Origin: DASPLH01 sp035627675
GTDB lineage: Bacteria; Acidobacteriota; Terriglobia; Terriglobales; Acidobacteriaceae
Length of the DNA: 19,685 nucleotides
Direction: 5' to 3'
Assembly (NCBI GenBank): GCA_035627675.1
Contig: DASPLH010000197.1
Location: 1 to 19,685 of the forward strand
Shown here piece after piece: positions 1 to 7,555 of this stretch (within the stretch, counting starts at the first letter, position 1; the number at the start of each line of letters is the position of its first letter). A program made the translations under genes and the position numbers. The notes under the pieces are model-generated. The model was not told the DNA's origin and did no database searches. It saw only the letters and a program-made list of their open reading frames with translations.

Positions 1-2817
1 GAAGAAGTGACGAATGTCGTTGTCCGCGTTGCCGCGGTTCAGGTCGAGCAAGGGAACGCCACCCGGACCGACAAAGATGCGGGGGTCGTTACCGGAGTTC
101 GTGCTGAACGCATTACTGGAATTGTCGATAGTGTGCGACCAGGTATAGGCACCGGTGAACTGGAGTCCGTTGGCGAAGCGACGGTTCAAACGGGTCTGGA
201 GACCGTGATAGTCTCCGGAACCGATGAATCCATACTCATAGATTGATGCAAGGTTCGGGAACCACTGCAAGTCGGCGGTACCTACAGCCACCTTGTTGGC
301 GTTGAACCTTGTAGCCAGGTGATCCATCTTGGTGCCTACGTAGGCCAGGTCGACCGACATGTTGCCGCCGATCGCCTGCTCAAGCTGCAGGTTCCACTGC
401 TGCACGGTCGAGTTCTGGCTCTCCCGCGGATAAAAGATGAGCGTCGTATTCTCCGGATTGGTCCGGTCGATTGCCTGGAGCCCTGGCAGAGGTTGCGTCG
501 CCAGAGTCCAATCGTTATTCCCCGTAGGTCCCTGCCCGCTCAGGGTGATGCGAGCGCCGGCAGTGCAATCGCCGGCCGGACAAGCCTGGAACTCCGAGTT
601 GCCGTTGAAATCGGGATTGTTGCTGAGCTGGTTTCCCACGCCGCCGCGGTCCAGGAAGTAGAACATCCCGTAGCCGCCGCGGAGGACGGTGCGGCCGCTG
701 CCGAACAGGTCATAGGCGAAACCGAAGCGCGGGGCGAAGTTGTTCTTGTCCGTCTCGATCAACGAGCGCGGCCAACCGGGGGCGCCGGCGACCACAAGAG
801 AGCCGGTAGCTGGATCGAAGTTGGACTGGCGGTTGTTCTGCTCATAGGGCCAGGTGTAGAGGTCGTAGCGGAGACCGAGGTTCAGGGTCAACCTGTCAGT
901 CACGCGCCAGTCATCCTGGATGAAGTAGCCTGTTTCCCAGTTGCGGGTCTCGTACTCACCCGAGGCTTCACCGATCCGGTAATCCACGAAGCCAGCGAGG
1001 AGTTCCGAGGCCTCGTACCCCGTGAAACGGCCAGTTCCCGGGAAGTTGGTGCCGCCGATGATGAAGTAGCCCTTCGCGTTGTTGCCCTGGAAGAAGTTCA
1101 CCTGGCGGCGGATTATGTTGAAACCAGTCCGCACCGTGTGACGTCCGAAGTTGAAGGACACTGCGTCGGAGAACTGATACGTGTACTGAGGAACGTTGTA
1201 CGGCCCACCGTCGCCCTGGTACTCCAATTGGGTGTTGTTACCGCCGATCAGAGCCTGGCCGCCAAGTTCGGGACTCCTGTTCGCGTTCGGAATGCCGATG
1301 TCGGCCGCCAGTGTCTGTGCGATGTTCGGCTGGATGTAGCCAAAGGCGGGCCGCGTGAATCCGAAGCGGAACTCGTTCACGACGTTGGCAGTGAAGCTGC
1401 GGGTGTAGCCGAAAGCGACGCCGCGCGGATGGTTGAAGTTGTTTCCGGAGCCGAAACCCGAAGGATTGTTCGGACCCAGGCGATTGGTGACCGTGAAGTC
1501 GTCCTGCCCGTAGCTGTAACGCGCAAAGACCTGATCTCTCTCGGTCACGACGAGATCGAGGCGAACGTCGAAGTCATCGAAATTGCGGATGCTCTGGCGC
1601 TGTGCGCGGAAGTTCTGAAGGAGCGTGCCGGGAACATTTGGCAGCGGGAAGGTCCGAAGATACGCCAGACCGACGGGGTTCGGGTTCGGAATGATGTTGC
1701 CGGGGAACGGAGTGCAGGTCACCGGGTTGTAGATCGCGCCGACGTTGGCGGCTGCACCGGCGCATGCAGGCACGCTCGTCAGACCGGAGCCGAGCAGTTC
1801 GCCGAAGTCGCCGTTGCGCATTCTCTCGGTCGGAACGGTTGCGAACTCGACGTTCTGCGGAGCGGATTGACGCAAGCCCTGATAGTCGCCGAAGAAGAAC
1901 ACCTTGTTCTTCCAGATAGGACCACCGACAGTGCCGCCAAACTGGTTGCGCTTGAAGTTCACTTCACCTTCGGTTGCGTACGGCTTCGCGTCGAAGTAAC
2001 CGCTGCGACGGAACCAGAAGGCGGAACCGTGGATGGCATTCGTTCCGGACTTGATCTGGGTCTGAACGATGGCGCCGCCGGCGCGGCCGAATTCGGCGGG
2101 CGCGACGGAGGTGTTCACGCGAAATTCCTGGATGGCTTCAGCGGGCGGGAAGAACACGATGCTGTTGACGAGCGCTTCGTTGTTGTCCACACCGTCGAGG
2201 ATGAAGTTGTTTGCCTGCGGCCGCAGACCGTTGGCGGAAAGCGAAGCGCCGCCAGTCTCGGAGTTACGGAACGCCTCGGCATTTGTGCCCGAGGTGCCGC
2301 CCATCGAGACGTCGCCGTAAGCGCCACGGGTAACGCCCGGCGTGAGCAGCGCAAGCTGCGTAAAGTTGCGTCCGTTCAGCGGAAGCTCGGTGACCTGACG
2401 TCCCTGGATAACATCCCCGGTGGAAGAGGTTGCAGTTTCAACCAGCGGGACTTCATCGGTGACGTTGACGACGGTCTCAACGCTGCCGGTTTCAAGCCTG
2501 AAGTTGAGTTCCTGGACCTGCGAGACTTCAAGGGTGAGATCAGCGGTCGAGGTTTTGAAGTTAGGCTGCTTCGCTTCTACGTGATAGCGGCCCGACGGCA
2601 AGGCAGCAATTGCGAAGTTGCCGTTCTCTCCTGTCTGGACGTTGATCGTGCGGCCGGTTCCCTGATTGACCACGGTGATAGTCGCACCAGGCACGGCAGC
2701 GCCGCTTGGATCGGTGACGGTTCCAATCAATCGCGCAGTGTCGGACTGAGCAAGGCCGATGACTGTCATGCTCAGCAGCATCACGAACGCGAACGAGACC
2801 AGTCTGAACTGCTTCAT
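1..2817 (-). CDS. TonB-dependent receptor, Oar-like, with N-terminal carboxypeptidase-regulatory-like domain (partial, 3' end missing)
   Basis: Outer-membrane, energy-coupled uptake receptor; substrate not readable from sequence. The frame is open for 939 codons from an ATG at 2817 to the window edge, so the C-terminus is missing; Oar-like acidobacterial receptors usually have about 1100-1200 residues. The start is supported by GGGAGG just upstream. Residues 1-24 form a signal peptide (MKQF then a hydrophobic stretch ending GLAQ). Residues about 28-110 are a carboxypeptidase-regulatory-like beta domain (GTVTDPSGAAVPGATITV). The plug carries ELPLNGRNF near 144-152 and NNFILDGVDNNE near 202-213. 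Beta-barrel strands rich in aromatic residues follow (for example YFIQDDWRVTDRLTLNLGLRYD). It is divergent from malQ across 275 bp, so a role in oligosaccharide uptake is possible but only inferred from position. Family call is very secure. Confidence 0.95.
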   Translation of the reverse strand, partial: MKQFRLVSFAFVMLLSMTVIGLAQSDTARLIGTVTDPSGAAVPGATITVVNQGTGRTINVQTGENGNFAIAALPSGRYHVEAKQPNFKTSTADLTLEVSQVQELNFRLETGSVETVVNVTDEVPLVETATSSTGDVIQGRQVTELPLNGRNFTQLALLTPGVTRGAYGDVSMGGTSGTNAEAFRNSETGGASLSANGLRPQANNFILDGVDNNEALVNSIVFFPPAEAIQEFRVNTSVAPAEFGRAGGAIVQTQIKSGTNAIHGSAFWFRRSGYFDAKPYATEGEVNFKRNQFGGTVGGPIWKNKVFFFGDYQGLRQSAPQNVEFATVPTERMRNGDFGELLGSGLTSVPACAGAAANVGAIYNPVTCTPFPGNIIPNPNPVGLAYLRTFPLPNVPGTLLQNFRAQRQSIRNFDDFDVRLDLVVTERDQVFARYSYGQDDFTVTNRLGPNNPSGFGSGNNFNHPRGVAFGYTRSFTANVVNEFRFGFTRPAFGYIQPNIAQTLAADIGIPNANRSPELGGQALIGGNNTQLEYQGDGGPYNVPQYTYQFSDAVSFNFGRHTVRTGFNIIRRQVNFFQGNNAKGYFIIGGTNFPGTGRFTGYEASELLAGFVDYRIGEASGEYETRNWETGYFIQDDWRVTDRLTLNLGLRYDLYTWPYEQNNRQSNFDPATGSLVVAGAPGWPRSLIETDKNNFAPRFGFAYDLFGSGRTVLRGGYGMFYFLDRGGVGNQLSNNPDFNGNSEFQACPAGDCTAGARITLSGQGPTGNNDWTLATQPLPGLQAIDRTNPENTTLIFYPRESQNSTVQQWNLQLEQAIGGNMSVDLAYVGTKMDHLATRFNANKVAVGTADLQWFPNLASIYEYGFIGSGDYHGLQTRLNRRFANGLQFTGAYTWSHTIDNSSNAFSTNSGNDPRIFVGPGGVPLLDLNRGNADNDIRHFF

Positions 2818-2865
2818 AATTCCTCCCTGTCGTGGTTGGGCAGTTTCAAACGTTGGTTTTCACAA

Positions 2866-2909
2866 ACGCAGCCGGTTGGCTGCGTAACCTGCACCGTGCA
2901 CGAACGGTG
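2866..2909. promoter_or_regulatory. Two adjacent inverted repeats between divergent receptor and malQ genes
   Basis: An 8-bp perfect stem with a GGTT loop (ACGCAGCC / GGCTGCGT, 2866-2885) is followed at once by CACCGT / ACGGTG with a 6-bp spacer (2892-2909). They sit 49 bp upstream of the receptor ATG, inside the shared divergent promoter region. They could be operators for a regulator of both units, or a leader hairpin of the receptor mRNA. No regulator gene lies nearby and no family consensus was recognised. Confidence 0.3.
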
Positions 2910-2962
2910 ACGTGCGGGCTGGGCACTGCTCGGTCTGACTGGGTGGAAGAAGAGCGTGTACA

Positions 2963-2991
2963 GCTACTAAGGTGCACGGCTACTAAGGTGC
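2963..2991. repeat. Two-copy direct repeat GCTACTAAGGTGC
   Basis: Two perfect 13-bp copies (2963-2975 and 2979-2991) with a 16-bp period and a 3-bp spacer. They lie in the divergent intergenic region about 100 bp before the malQ start. The core resembles the GTACTGAGGTGC units found at 11353-11384 upstream of hpd. Confidence 0.6.
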
Positions 2992-3060
2992 CGAAGCTCC
3001 GCAAAAAGTTGCATTCAGGGCAACATCCGCCAATGCTCGGCAACGGGCTCCGGCTATTGC

Positions 3061-3073
3061 GCCCTGACAGGGC
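3061..3073 (+). other. Small stem-loop in malQ leader
   Basis: GCCCT and AGGGC flank a GAC loop, 19 bp before the malQ GTG start. It lies where a ribosome binding site would be expected, and no strong Shine-Dalgarno sequence is visible. It could influence translation initiation or be chance in high-GC DNA. Confidence 0.2.
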
Positions 3074-3092
3074 AGAACTGTAGTGTGTTCCG

Positions 3093-4628
3093 GTGAAATT
3101 CCCTCGTTCCAGCGGTATTCTTCTCCATCCAACTTCTCTCCCCGGCCGCTTTGGGATCGGTGAACTAGGGCCCGAAGCATTCCGCTTCATCGATTTCCTC
3201 TCCGCGGCGGGCCAAACCCTCTGGCAGGTGCTTCCACTTACGCCTACGGGTTACGGCGATTCGCCGTACCAGGCGCTCTCGGCCTTCGCGGGAAACCCCC
3301 TGCTGATCAGCCTCGAGGTGCTGATGGACCGCGGGCTTGTCAGCGGCACGGACGTGGCCGAGTGTCCCCGGTTCCCTGCCGCGCAGGTGGACTTCGGCGC
3401 GGTCATCGACTTCAAGTTGCCGGTCCTGAGACGAGCTGCCGACAACTTTTTTTCCGCCGCCAGCGCCGCCGAGCGCACCGGCTTCGAGCAGTTCTGCCGC
3501 AAGCAGGCGTGGTGGCTGGAGGACTTCGCGCTGTTCATGGCCGTGAAGTCCGCCCACGGGTTGCGCGCGTGGACCGAGTGGGACCGCGGCATCGCGCTTC
3601 GTGAACCTGAGGCGATGAAGCAGTGGAGCGGACGCCTCGCGACTGACATTGCCACTCATCAATTCTGGCAGTACGAATTCTTCCGCCAGTGGCACGCGGT
3701 CAGGTTGCGCTGCGCCGAACGCGGCATACGCATCATGGGCGACATCCCCATCTACGTCGCCCACGACAGTGCCGATGTGTGGTCCAACCGCGACCTGTTC
3801 TGGCTGGACGCGGGCGGCAGCCCTTCGAAAATCGCCGGAGTTCCTCCGGACTACTTCAGCGCGACGGGCCAGCTCTGGGGGAACCCGATCTACCGCTGGG
3901 AGCTGCTGAAGGACCGCGATTACGACTGGTGGGAAGCCCGGTTCCGCCACACCTTTAGTCTTGTAGATATCGTACGGCTGGATCACTTCCGGGGTTTCGA
4001 AGCTTACTGGGAGGTTCCAGCCGGTGAGACCACTGCCCGGAACGGCAAGTGGGTCAAGGGACCCGGCGCAGACCTGTTTCACGTGCTCACGGCTAAACTT
4101 GGGAAGCTTCCGGTTGTCGCCGAAAACCTCGGAGTGATCACGCCGGAAGTGGAAGCCATCCGTCACATGTTCGGCTATCCGGGCATGGCGATCCTGCAAT
4201 TTGCGTTCAGCACAGATCCGCAGGCCCCGACGTTTCGCCCGCACAACTATGTGAGAGACCTGGTGGCCTACACTGGCGGACACGATAACGACACGATGTG
4301 CGGCTGGTGGAACGCCGGCGTTGCGGACAGCACGCGCAGCGATGCCGACGTGAAGAAGGAGAAGGACGACTGCGCGAAGTACTTCAACGTCACCACGGCT
4401 CAGCTCGACCGCGAGGTGAACTGGATTTTCATTCGCGAGGCGATGCGTTCCGTGGCCAATACCGTGCTGGTCCCGATGCAGGACGTTTTGGGCCTCGGCA
4501 CGGAGGCGCGCATGAACCTTCCCGGCAGCAGCGGCCGCTGGTGGAAGTGGCGCATGACGGACGGAGATTTCAGGGACGACCTTGCGGAACGCCTGCGTGA
4601 GTTTGCGTTCCTCTACGAGCGGCGATGA
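3093..4628 (+). CDS. malQ: 4-alpha-glucanotransferase (amylomaltase, GH77)
   Basis: Cytoplasmic enzyme that moves maltosyl and longer alpha-1,4-glucan units between maltodextrins and releases glucose. The 511-residue length fits bacterial GH77 enzymes. The N-terminus has the family signature SSGILLHPTSLPGRFGIGELG and then WQVLPLTPTGYGDSPYQ. Catalytic residues visible are nucleophile Asp297 in VRLDHFRGF, acid/base Glu344 in VVAENLGVITPEVE and stabiliser Asp398 in YTGGHDNDT; the last motif is more often YTGTHDNDT. The GDIPIYVAHDSADVW stretch is also typical. The start is a GTG giving MKFPRSSGILLHPTSLPG, which places the signature at the expected distance; the ribosome site is weak. A sugar transporter follows 56 bp downstream on the same strand, suggesting a maltodextrin operon. 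Confidence 0.97.
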   Translation: MKFPRSSGILLHPTSLPGRFGIGELGPEAFRFIDFLSAAGQTLWQVLPLTPTGYGDSPYQALSAFAGNPLLISLEVLMDRGLVSGTDVAECPRFPAAQVDFGAVIDFKLPVLRRAADNFFSAASAAERTGFEQFCRKQAWWLEDFALFMAVKSAHGLRAWTEWDRGIALREPEAMKQWSGRLATDIATHQFWQYEFFRQWHAVRLRCAERGIRIMGDIPIYVAHDSADVWSNRDLFWLDAGGSPSKIAGVPPDYFSATGQLWGNPIYRWELLKDRDYDWWEARFRHTFSLVDIVRLDHFRGFEAYWEVPAGETTARNGKWVKGPGADLFHVLTAKLGKLPVVAENLGVITPEVEAIRHMFGYPGMAILQFAFSTDPQAPTFRPHNYVRDLVAYTGGHDNDTMCGWWNAGVADSTRSDADVKKEKDDCAKYFNVTTAQLDREVNWIFIREAMRSVANTVLVPMQDVLGLGTEARMNLPGSSGRWWKWRMTDGDFRDDLAERLREFAFLYERR

Positions 4629-4684
4629 CGGCTGCTGCCCGGAATGGATGCGTGAGATAATCCCGGCGAAAAGGCTCACAGCTT

Positions 4685-6025
4685 ATGGAAAAACCTCGGC
4701 GCAGCCTCCTCCAGATTTTCAACATGAGCCTTGGTTTCTTCGGCATACAGTTTGGCTGGGGACTCCAGATGGCGAACATGAGCGCCATCTATGAATACCT
4801 CGGAGCGAAGCCGGAAGAGATCGCGATTCTGTGGCTGGCGGCTCCGATCACGGGCCTCATCGTTCAGCCCATCATCGGGCAGGCCAGCGACCGCACGTGG
4901 ACGCGCCTGGGCCGCCGCCGTCCATACTTCCTCGCCGGCGCAATCCTGAGTTCGCTGGCGCTGATCGCGATGCCACAAAGCAAGACGCTGTGGATGGCCG
5001 CGGGACTGCTCTGGATTCTGGACGCTTCGATCAATATCAGCATGGAACCGTTCCGGGCCTTTGTGGCTGACCTTCTGCCGGAGGAGCAGCGGACGCGCGG
5101 ATTCGCCATGCAGGCCCTGCTGATCGGACTCGGCGCCGTGCTGGGCTCCGCGCTTCCTTACATCCTGTCGAACGTCTTCCACGTGCAAAACGTGCCGGGA
5201 GAGCACATCCCGACCACGGTGCGCTGGTCTTTCTATCTGGGCTCTGCGTCGTTTTTCGCGACCGTGCTGTGGACCGTGCTCTCGACACGCGAAATTCCTC
5301 CAGACAACATCGCTGCATTCCGAAGAGCGAATGCCGAAAAGAGCGGCTTGGCGGCGAACGCACGCGACATCTACCGCTCGATCCTCCAGATGCCGGCCAC
5401 CATGCGACAGCTCGCATGGGTGCAGTTCTTCACCTGGTCGGGCCTGTTCTGCATGTTCCTCTACTTCGGCGTGGCAATCGCGCGCACGGTGTTCCGCGCG
5501 CCGGACCAGTCTTCGCCACTCTACACGCAGGGCATCGAGTGGGGAGGGATCTGCTTCGCCGTGTACAACGCCGTGTGCTTCGGGTTTTCGTTCTTCCTGC
5601 CGAATATCGCGCGCGCACTCGGCCGCAAGAACACGCATGCGCTGTGTTTGCTGATGGGGGCCGCCGGATTGATCTCCGTGCGATTCATCGACAACCCGTA
5701 CGTGCTGCTGTTGTCGATGGTCGGCGTGGGCATCGCATGGGCCAGCATCCTGTCCATGCCCTACGCGATCCTGGCGGGTTCGCTCTCGTCGGAGAAGACG
5801 GGAGTGTACATGGGTATCTTCAACTTCTTCATCGTGCTGCCGGAGATCACGGTGGCCATCCTGCTGCGGCGCGCAATTCCGAACATACTGAACGAGCATC
5901 CGGTAACGGCCGTGGTGATCGGAGGCGTGCTGATGGGAATCGCCGCCCTGCTGACGCAGCGGGTGTACGACCCGCTCGAAGCCCGCGGTCGCGTACCACA
6001 GGCGCAGGCAGCGGACTGGATGTAG
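4685..6025 (+). CDS. MFS sugar transporter, SLC45/GPH-like (probable maltose or maltodextrin permease)
   Basis: A 446-residue inner-membrane protein with about twelve hydrophobic segments. The opening NMSLGFFGIQFGWGLQMANM, with IGQASDRTWTRLGRRRPYF between helices 2 and 3, is the loop-motif pattern of SLC45 and related sugar:cation symporters, including bacterial maltose carriers. SMEPFRAFVADLLPEEQRTRGF is the matching loop between helices 4 and 5. It follows malQ by 56 bp with no terminator between, so co-transcription is likely. The pair would import maltose or short maltodextrins and disproportionate them. The ribosome site (AAAAGG, 10 bp before ATG) is weak. The substrate is inferred from family and neighbour, not proven; sucrose or another alpha-glucoside is possible. 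Confidence 0.9.
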   Translation: MEKPRRSLLQIFNMSLGFFGIQFGWGLQMANMSAIYEYLGAKPEEIAILWLAAPITGLIVQPIIGQASDRTWTRLGRRRPYFLAGAILSSLALIAMPQSKTLWMAAGLLWILDASINISMEPFRAFVADLLPEEQRTRGFAMQALLIGLGAVLGSALPYILSNVFHVQNVPGEHIPTTVRWSFYLGSASFFATVLWTVLSTREIPPDNIAAFRRANAEKSGLAANARDIYRSILQMPATMRQLAWVQFFTWSGLFCMFLYFGVAIARTVFRAPDQSSPLYTQGIEWGGICFAVYNAVCFGFSFFLPNIARALGRKNTHALCLLMGAAGLISVRFIDNPYVLLLSMVGVGIAWASILSMPYAILAGSLSSEKTGVYMGIFNFFIVLPEITVAILLRRAIPNILNEHPVTAVVIGGVLMGIAALLTQRVYDPLEARGRVPQAQAADWM

Positions 6026-6040
6026 TGAGGATTCCCGGAG

Positions 6041-6055
6041 GCGCCCTGCGGGCGC
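6041..6055 (+). terminator. GC-rich hairpin after the malQ-transporter unit
   Basis: GCGCCC and GGGCGC pair around a TGC loop, 15 bp after the transporter stop, followed by AATTTGGATATTT rather than a pure T run. The convergent fahA gene ends at 6239, so a terminator is expected here. It may instead be the first arm of a dispersed intergenic repeat. Confidence 0.4.
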
Positions 6056-6141
6056 AATTTGGATATTTCGGGGCCCAGTCGCAGCGGGTCGGCCACGACG
6101 GGCCCTCAGTATGACAACGTGAAAGCGTTGCGCGGCGGCCG

Positions 6142-6214
6142 AAAGGTCCTTCGACTCGGGCGCGCATCCGCGGCTTCGCCGCGCGTTCTGCGTCGCCTCC
6201 TCGCTCAGGATGAC
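6142..6214. repeat. Dispersed palindromic extragenic element (TCCTTCGACTC ... GCTCAGGATGAC type)
   Basis: AAGGTCCTTCGACTCGGG at 6142-6159 and CCTCGCTCAGGATGACG near 6198-6214 flank a GC-rich core with the hairpin CGCGGC-TTC-GCCGCG (6169-6183). The outer arms match a short extragenic motif I recall as abundant in acidobacterial and some other genomes (GTCATCCTGAGCGAAGTCGAAGG on the other strand). It lies between two convergent genes. Copy number cannot be checked here. Confidence 0.55.
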
Positions 6215-6238
6215 GTACGAGAACAGAGCCCTGAACTG

Positions 6239-7555
6239 TCAGTCTTGGATTGTGCCGCGGCATTCGCCGAAGCCGATGCGGGCGAACCCTTCGCGTTCGC
6301 ACCACCCACGAATAATGACCTCATCGCCGTCCTCCAGAAACGTGCGCCGCTCGCCGGTCGGGAGTTCGATCGGCTCGGTTCCCTTCCAGGAGAGTTCGAG
6401 AAGAGAACCGCGGCTCTGTTTCGAATTGCCGGAGACAGTTCCGCTGGCAATCAAGTCTCCCGGCCGGAGGTTGCAACCGTTGCTGGCGTGATGCGTGAGC
6501 AACTGCGCCATCGTCCAGTACATATCGCGGAACGAGCCGCGGCTGAGGCGATGAGGCTCGCCGCCTTGTTCGCGCATGATGCGCGTCCGCAGCAACACCT
6601 CCAGCGTGATGTCGAAGCCGCCGTTGCGCTGATCGTCGTCGCCGGCGAGATAAGGCAGCGGCGCGGGATCGCCTTGCTCGCGCCGGAACGCCGCCGTCCT
6701 GTACGGAAGCAGCGCTTCCGTGGTCACCACCCATGGAGAAATCGAGGTGGCGAAGTTCTTGGCGAGGAACGGCCCGAGCGGCTGGTATTCCCACGTCTGG
6801 AGATCGCGCGCCGACCAGTCGTTCACCAGGCAGAGTCCGAAGAGGTGTTCTTCCGCGACGTGGAGCGAGATGGGACTGGCCATGGCGTTGCCCTCGCCGA
6901 CGAACACGCCGACTTCGAGTTCGTAGTCGAGACGCTTGCTGGGACCGAAAGAAGGACTTGCTGCACCGTCGGCTTTTGTCTGGCCGAGCGGCCGCTTGAT
7001 CTCCGTGCCACTGACCACGATCGACGAGGACCGGCCGTGGTATCCGATGGGCACCCACTTGTAGTTCGGCAGCAGCGGATTGTCGGGACGGAACATGCTG
7101 CCGACATTGGTGGCGTGATAGATCGACGCATAGAAATCCGTGTAGTCGCCGATGCTGGCCGGTAAGCCCATCGCCGCCGCGCTCATGGGCACGAGACAGC
7201 GGGAGGCGAGTTCCTTGTCTTGCGAGGAGGCGTCTTCGCGCAGCAGGCGGAAGAGCCGAAGACGCAGGTCGGACCATCGCTTCGGGCCGAGTCCCATGAA
7301 GGCGTTGAGGGTCGTGTCCTGCACGACCTCCTGCGTGGCCTCGTCAAAGCCTCCGAGCAGACCCGCATTGCAGCCCTCGAACAGATCGAAGACCTGGTCG
7401 CCGATGGCGACTCCGATGTGAGAGTTCGGACTATGCGCCTGGCGGAAGGTTCCCAGTGGCAGATTCTGGATTGCGAAATCCGTGCCGGCGACGTTTGCGG
7501 AATCTACCCAGGACTTCGCCCGGGAGTCGTGCGTTTCATTCTTGCTGTAGATCAT
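6239..7555 (-). CDS. fahA: Fumarylacetoacetase
   Basis: Last step of tyrosine breakdown: hydrolyses fumarylacetoacetate to fumarate and acetoacetate in the cytoplasm (EC 3.7.1.2). The 438-residue length matches the family. Residues about 20-120 are the N-terminal SH3-like domain (FAIQNLPLGTF, GVAIGDQVFDL). The catalytic domain shows YTDFYASIYHATNVGSMFRP with metal ligand Asp140 and catalytic His147. Further metal ligands are Glu212 and Glu214 in DYELEVGVFVG and Asp246 in LVNDWSARDLQ; Lys266 is in GPFLAKNFATSISPWV and LIASGTVSG follows. The ATG overlaps the stop of the upstream unknown gene as ATGA (7552-7555), so translation is probably coupled. It is the last gene of the hpd-hmgA-unknown-fahA operon. 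Confidence 0.97.
   Translation of the reverse strand: MIYSKNETHDSRAKSWVDSANVAGTDFAIQNLPLGTFRQAHSPNSHIGVAIGDQVFDLFEGCNAGLLGGFDEATQEVVQDTTLNAFMGLGPKRWSDLRLRLFRLLREDASSQDKELASRCLVPMSAAAMGLPASIGDYTDFYASIYHATNVGSMFRPDNPLLPNYKWVPIGYHGRSSSIVVSGTEIKRPLGQTKADGAASPSFGPSKRLDYELEVGVFVGEGNAMASPISLHVAEEHLFGLCLVNDWSARDLQTWEYQPLGPFLAKNFATSISPWVVTTEALLPYRTAAFRREQGDPAPLPYLAGDDDQRNGGFDITLEVLLRTRIMREQGGEPHRLSRGSFRDMYWTMAQLLTHHASNGCNLRPGDLIASGTVSGNSKQSRGSLLELSWKGTEPIELPTGERRTFLEDGDEVIIRGWCEREGFARIGFGECRGTIQD

Noticed and set aside
319..2910. 863-codon open frame on the plus strand
   Set aside because: It lies antisense to the receptor gene, whose translation shows signal peptide, plug and barrel motifs. The antisense product has no recognisable domain and reflects high-GC codon bias.
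3165..4679. 504-codon open frame on the minus strand
   Set aside because: Antisense to malQ, which has all GH77 catalytic motifs; no domain features in the antisense product.
4676..5899. 407-codon open frame on the minus strand
   Set aside because: Antisense to the sugar transporter; composition is His/Arg/Gln-rich shadow sequence without hydrophobic core pattern.
6059..7165. 368-codon open frame on the plus strand
   Set aside because: Mostly antisense to fahA, and its beginning lies in the repeat-filled convergent gap.
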